A stretch of 5,840 nucleotides of DNA from Deltaproteobacteria bacterium. GTDB taxonomy: Bacteria; Myxococcota; XYA12-FULL-58-9; JAUUZB01. The stretch is from NCBI GenBank assembly GCA_030590185.1, contig JAUUZB010000318.1, positions 1-5,840 on the forward strand. Reading direction: 5' to 3'. The notes under the pieces are model-generated. The model made no database searches and was not told where the DNA came from. It was given only the letters and a program-made list of their open reading frames with translations. Below, piece by piece: positions 4,199 through 5,840 of the stretch. A program made the position numbers and the translations under genes. Every line of letters begins with the position of its first letter. The stretch's first letter is position 1.

Positions 4199-5840
4199 AT
4201 GGCTGGCGGTGAGAGAAGTCGCACCCAAACTCTGGTGCTCGCCGAAGTACCCGAGCGGGTCCTTCTGCGCGACCTGCAGGCTCAACTCGGCCGGATGCGT
4301 GACGACATCGGCGCCCTCGACCTCGACATCGAAACCCTACGCGAGGGGCTCACCGCCTTCGAGTCGGAGTACAACGGCCGCCTCTCCCCTGAGCACGATC
4401 GTCTAACGCGGATCAGCAACCTGACCCGCCACCAGGAGCGTTGGGCCGAGCTGATCAGCCGGGCCGGCGATAGACTCGACGCCAAGGGGGGCAGCGCCAA
4501 GGTCGAGCGCTTGGATCGCCGGCGCCACCGGGAGCTGACCAGCGGTGGACGTCGCCGGCGGGCCACGAGCCAACCGCCACAGGTGGAGCCCCAGGGGCCG
4601 CGCCAACCCACCCCCGCGGACACCGGCGAGCCAGAGGTCAGACGCGACCGCCTCAAGGAGGCCTACCGTTCCCTGGCCCGGCGTTTTCATCCCGACCTGG
4701 CCCGCACGGAAGAGGAGCGACTCGAGCACAGCGCCATGATGACCCGGATCAACGCCCTCTACCACGCCAGCGATCTCACCCGCCTCCAGGCGCTGGCCGA
4801 AACCGCCAAGGGCGGCGAGATCGACGATCCTGAGCTGAGCATCGCGGAGCAGACCGCGATCCTGGAGGAACGCCTCGCCTGGTTCGAGGCGGTGCGTGAG
4901 AACCTGCGCGAGGACCGCATCGAGGTCGAGCGCAGCTCAACCTGCCAGCTGATGCGCCAAGTTCGGCAGGCCGAGGCGAACGGCATCGATCTGATCGACG
5001 ATCTCAGGACCGAGCTACAGGACCGCATCGCGGGCGCCTACGACGACGTGGGCGCGGCGGTGCGTCTGGTGGAGAAACAGGTGACCGACTTCAACCGCAA
5101 GGTTAGCACCCTGACCAAGAGCGGCGCCGAAGCGCTGCAGAAGATTTTCGACCCCTACACCGACAAGCGCCTGGTACGCCTGGGGCTCGATCACCTCGCC
5201 CACGGCCGCCTCACCTCGGCGGCCCGCGAGCTGGCCGAATGGATCGAACAGGGCGCCGTCGAGCGCCCCGCCCAGGTGCGCCTCCTGATGTTGACCTACG
5301 TCTCGGAGCTCTCGCCGTTCCCCCTCGAGGGGATCGAAAGCTATGAGGACGTGCAGCTGCGCTTCGACTTTCTCAACGGCGACGCCCCGGATCCCCCGAG
5401 CCTCGAGCAGACCCTGGTGGAGATCGACGACCTGGTGGAGTTTGGGGTCAAACGCGCCGGCGGGCAGGTCGCCCACATCGGCTTGCGCTTTCGCTCCACC
5501 GAGGTCCGCGAGGCGATCCCGGCGGCCTTGCAGCGTCTGCCCGTGCGCCGCCTGCTGCGCGGAGTGCTCGGTGTGCTCAGCGAGCTCCAGCCGTGCAGCG
5601 GTTGTGGCGAGGAGACCTTCCCGGTCCCGCTCTATCGCCTGCGCGGCCTCGACAACCTGCGCAGCGTCGTGTGTCCTAATTGTGGACACTCGCTGAGCAG
5701 CTATTGGATGCCCAAGGGCCAGGACGTCCAGGCGGTGCTCAACGCCACCTTCCTCGACTTTGAGCTAATCAGCGAATGGAGCTTTCAGCTCGACCGCGGC
5801 AGCGTCGCCACCCAGCTCGTCCCCTGTCAGGTCGACGATC
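4199..5840 (+). CDS. J-domain-like protein with helical arms and zinc-ribbon-like motif, 3' end cut by window edge
   Basis: Open frame of 547 codons from ATG 4199 with no stop before the right edge. Residues about 15-110 are charged and probably coiled-coil (for example ERVLLRDLQAQLGRMRDD, FESEYNGRLSPEHDRL). Residues 105-147 are basic then Pro/Gln-rich, likely disordered. A partial J domain follows: helix II RLKEAYRSLARRFHPDLA with HPD at 164-166, then helix III ending in MMTRINALYHASD. Helix I is not recognisable. Long helical segments fill about 190-320, and residues 321-360 may be a helical repeat. Near the end, Cys466-x2-Cys469 and Cys492-x2-Cys495 look like a zinc ribbon. No signal peptide, so probably cytoplasmic. 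An Hsp70 (DnaK) partner is expected from the HPD motif, by family knowledge. The Shine-Dalgarno is weak, so the start is less sure than the frame. I recognise no named gene. Confidence 0.85.
   Translation, partial: MAGGERSRTQTLVLAEVPERVLLRDLQAQLGRMRDDIGALDLDIETLREGLTAFESEYNGRLSPEHDRLTRISNLTRHQERWAELISRAGDRLDAKGGSAKVERLDRRRHRELTSGGRRRRATSQPPQVEPQGPRQPTPADTGEPEVRRDRLKEAYRSLARRFHPDLARTEEERLEHSAMMTRINALYHASDLTRLQALAETAKGGEIDDPELSIAEQTAILEERLAWFEAVRENLREDRIEVERSSTCQLMRQVRQAEANGIDLIDDLRTELQDRIAGAYDDVGAAVRLVEKQVTDFNRKVSTLTKSGAEALQKIFDPYTDKRLVRLGLDHLAHGRLTSAARELAEWIEQGAVERPAQVRLLMLTYVSELSPFPLEGIESYEDVQLRFDFLNGDAPDPPSLEQTLVEIDDLVEFGVKRAGGQVAHIGLRFRSTEVREAIPAALQRLPVRRLLRGVLGVLSELQPCSGCGEETFPVPLYRLRGLDNLRSVVCPNCGHSLSSYWMPKGQDVQAVLNATFLDFELISEWSFQLDRGSVATQLVPCQVDD

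Noticed and set aside
5015..5689. 224-residue minus-strand open frame opposite the J-domain gene
   Set aside because: The plus-strand frame is open for 547 codons with an HPD motif and paired CXXC motifs; the minus frame has no recognisable domain.
1..5840. CRISPR array, tRNA, rRNA, IS element or phage gene
   Set aside because: No repeated spacer structure, cloverleaf-like sequence, transposase or terminal repeat was seen by eye in any part of the window.

Overview
The window is GC-rich, almost fully coding bacterial chromosome. The short gaps, strong G/C preference at third codon positions and gene types (a DsbA-like lipoprotein, a PDZ lipoprotein, and the order rsmD, coaD, class I aminotransferase) suggest a Gram-negative lineage. 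My best guess is a relative of the former Deltaproteobacteria (Myxococcota or Bradymonadota type), but this is inference from gene style, not a proven assignment.

Left edge, minus strand (508 down to 1, running off the window): the most important feature. A conventional ORF call stops at a TGA at 229..227, giving a 93-residue lipoprotein with no function. Read through in the same frame, the TGA is followed by 75 more sense codons that make a clear DsbA/thioredoxin-fold protein. The TGA sits exactly where the first cysteine of the CXXC active site belongs, giving U-P-Y-C. Just downstream in the mRNA is a perfect hairpin with a GGUC loop, as expected of a bacterial SECIS element. I therefore call a selenocysteine-containing, membrane-anchored thiol-disulfide oxidoreductase. 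It implies that the organism has the selenocysteine machinery (selA, selB, selC, selD), none of which is in the window.

Middle, plus strand (654 to 3466): a tightly packed probable operon. It holds rsmD (16S rRNA guanine-N2 methyltransferase), coaD (phosphopantetheine adenylyltransferase, coenzyme A synthesis), an AspC-type PLP aminotransferase whose GTG start overlaps the coaD stop by 4 bp, and a small PDZ-domain lipoprotein with an unusual Glu/Pro/Lys-Arg tail. The first three are housekeeping genes. The PDZ lipoprotein is the less ordinary member.

Right part: a YqgE/AlgH family gene on the minus strand (4054 to 3497) converges on the operon. Its 144-bp upstream gap (4055 to 4198) contains a 10-bp inverted repeat and a 7-bp-stem hairpin. 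Divergent from it is a long plus-strand frame (4199 to the right edge, 547 codons, no stop). It encodes a J-domain-like protein with an HPD motif, no recognisable helix I, long charged helical flanks and a CXXC...CXXC zinc-ribbon-like motif.

No rRNA, tRNA, CRISPR array, insertion sequence or prophage gene was seen. No intergenic gap exceeds 300 bases.
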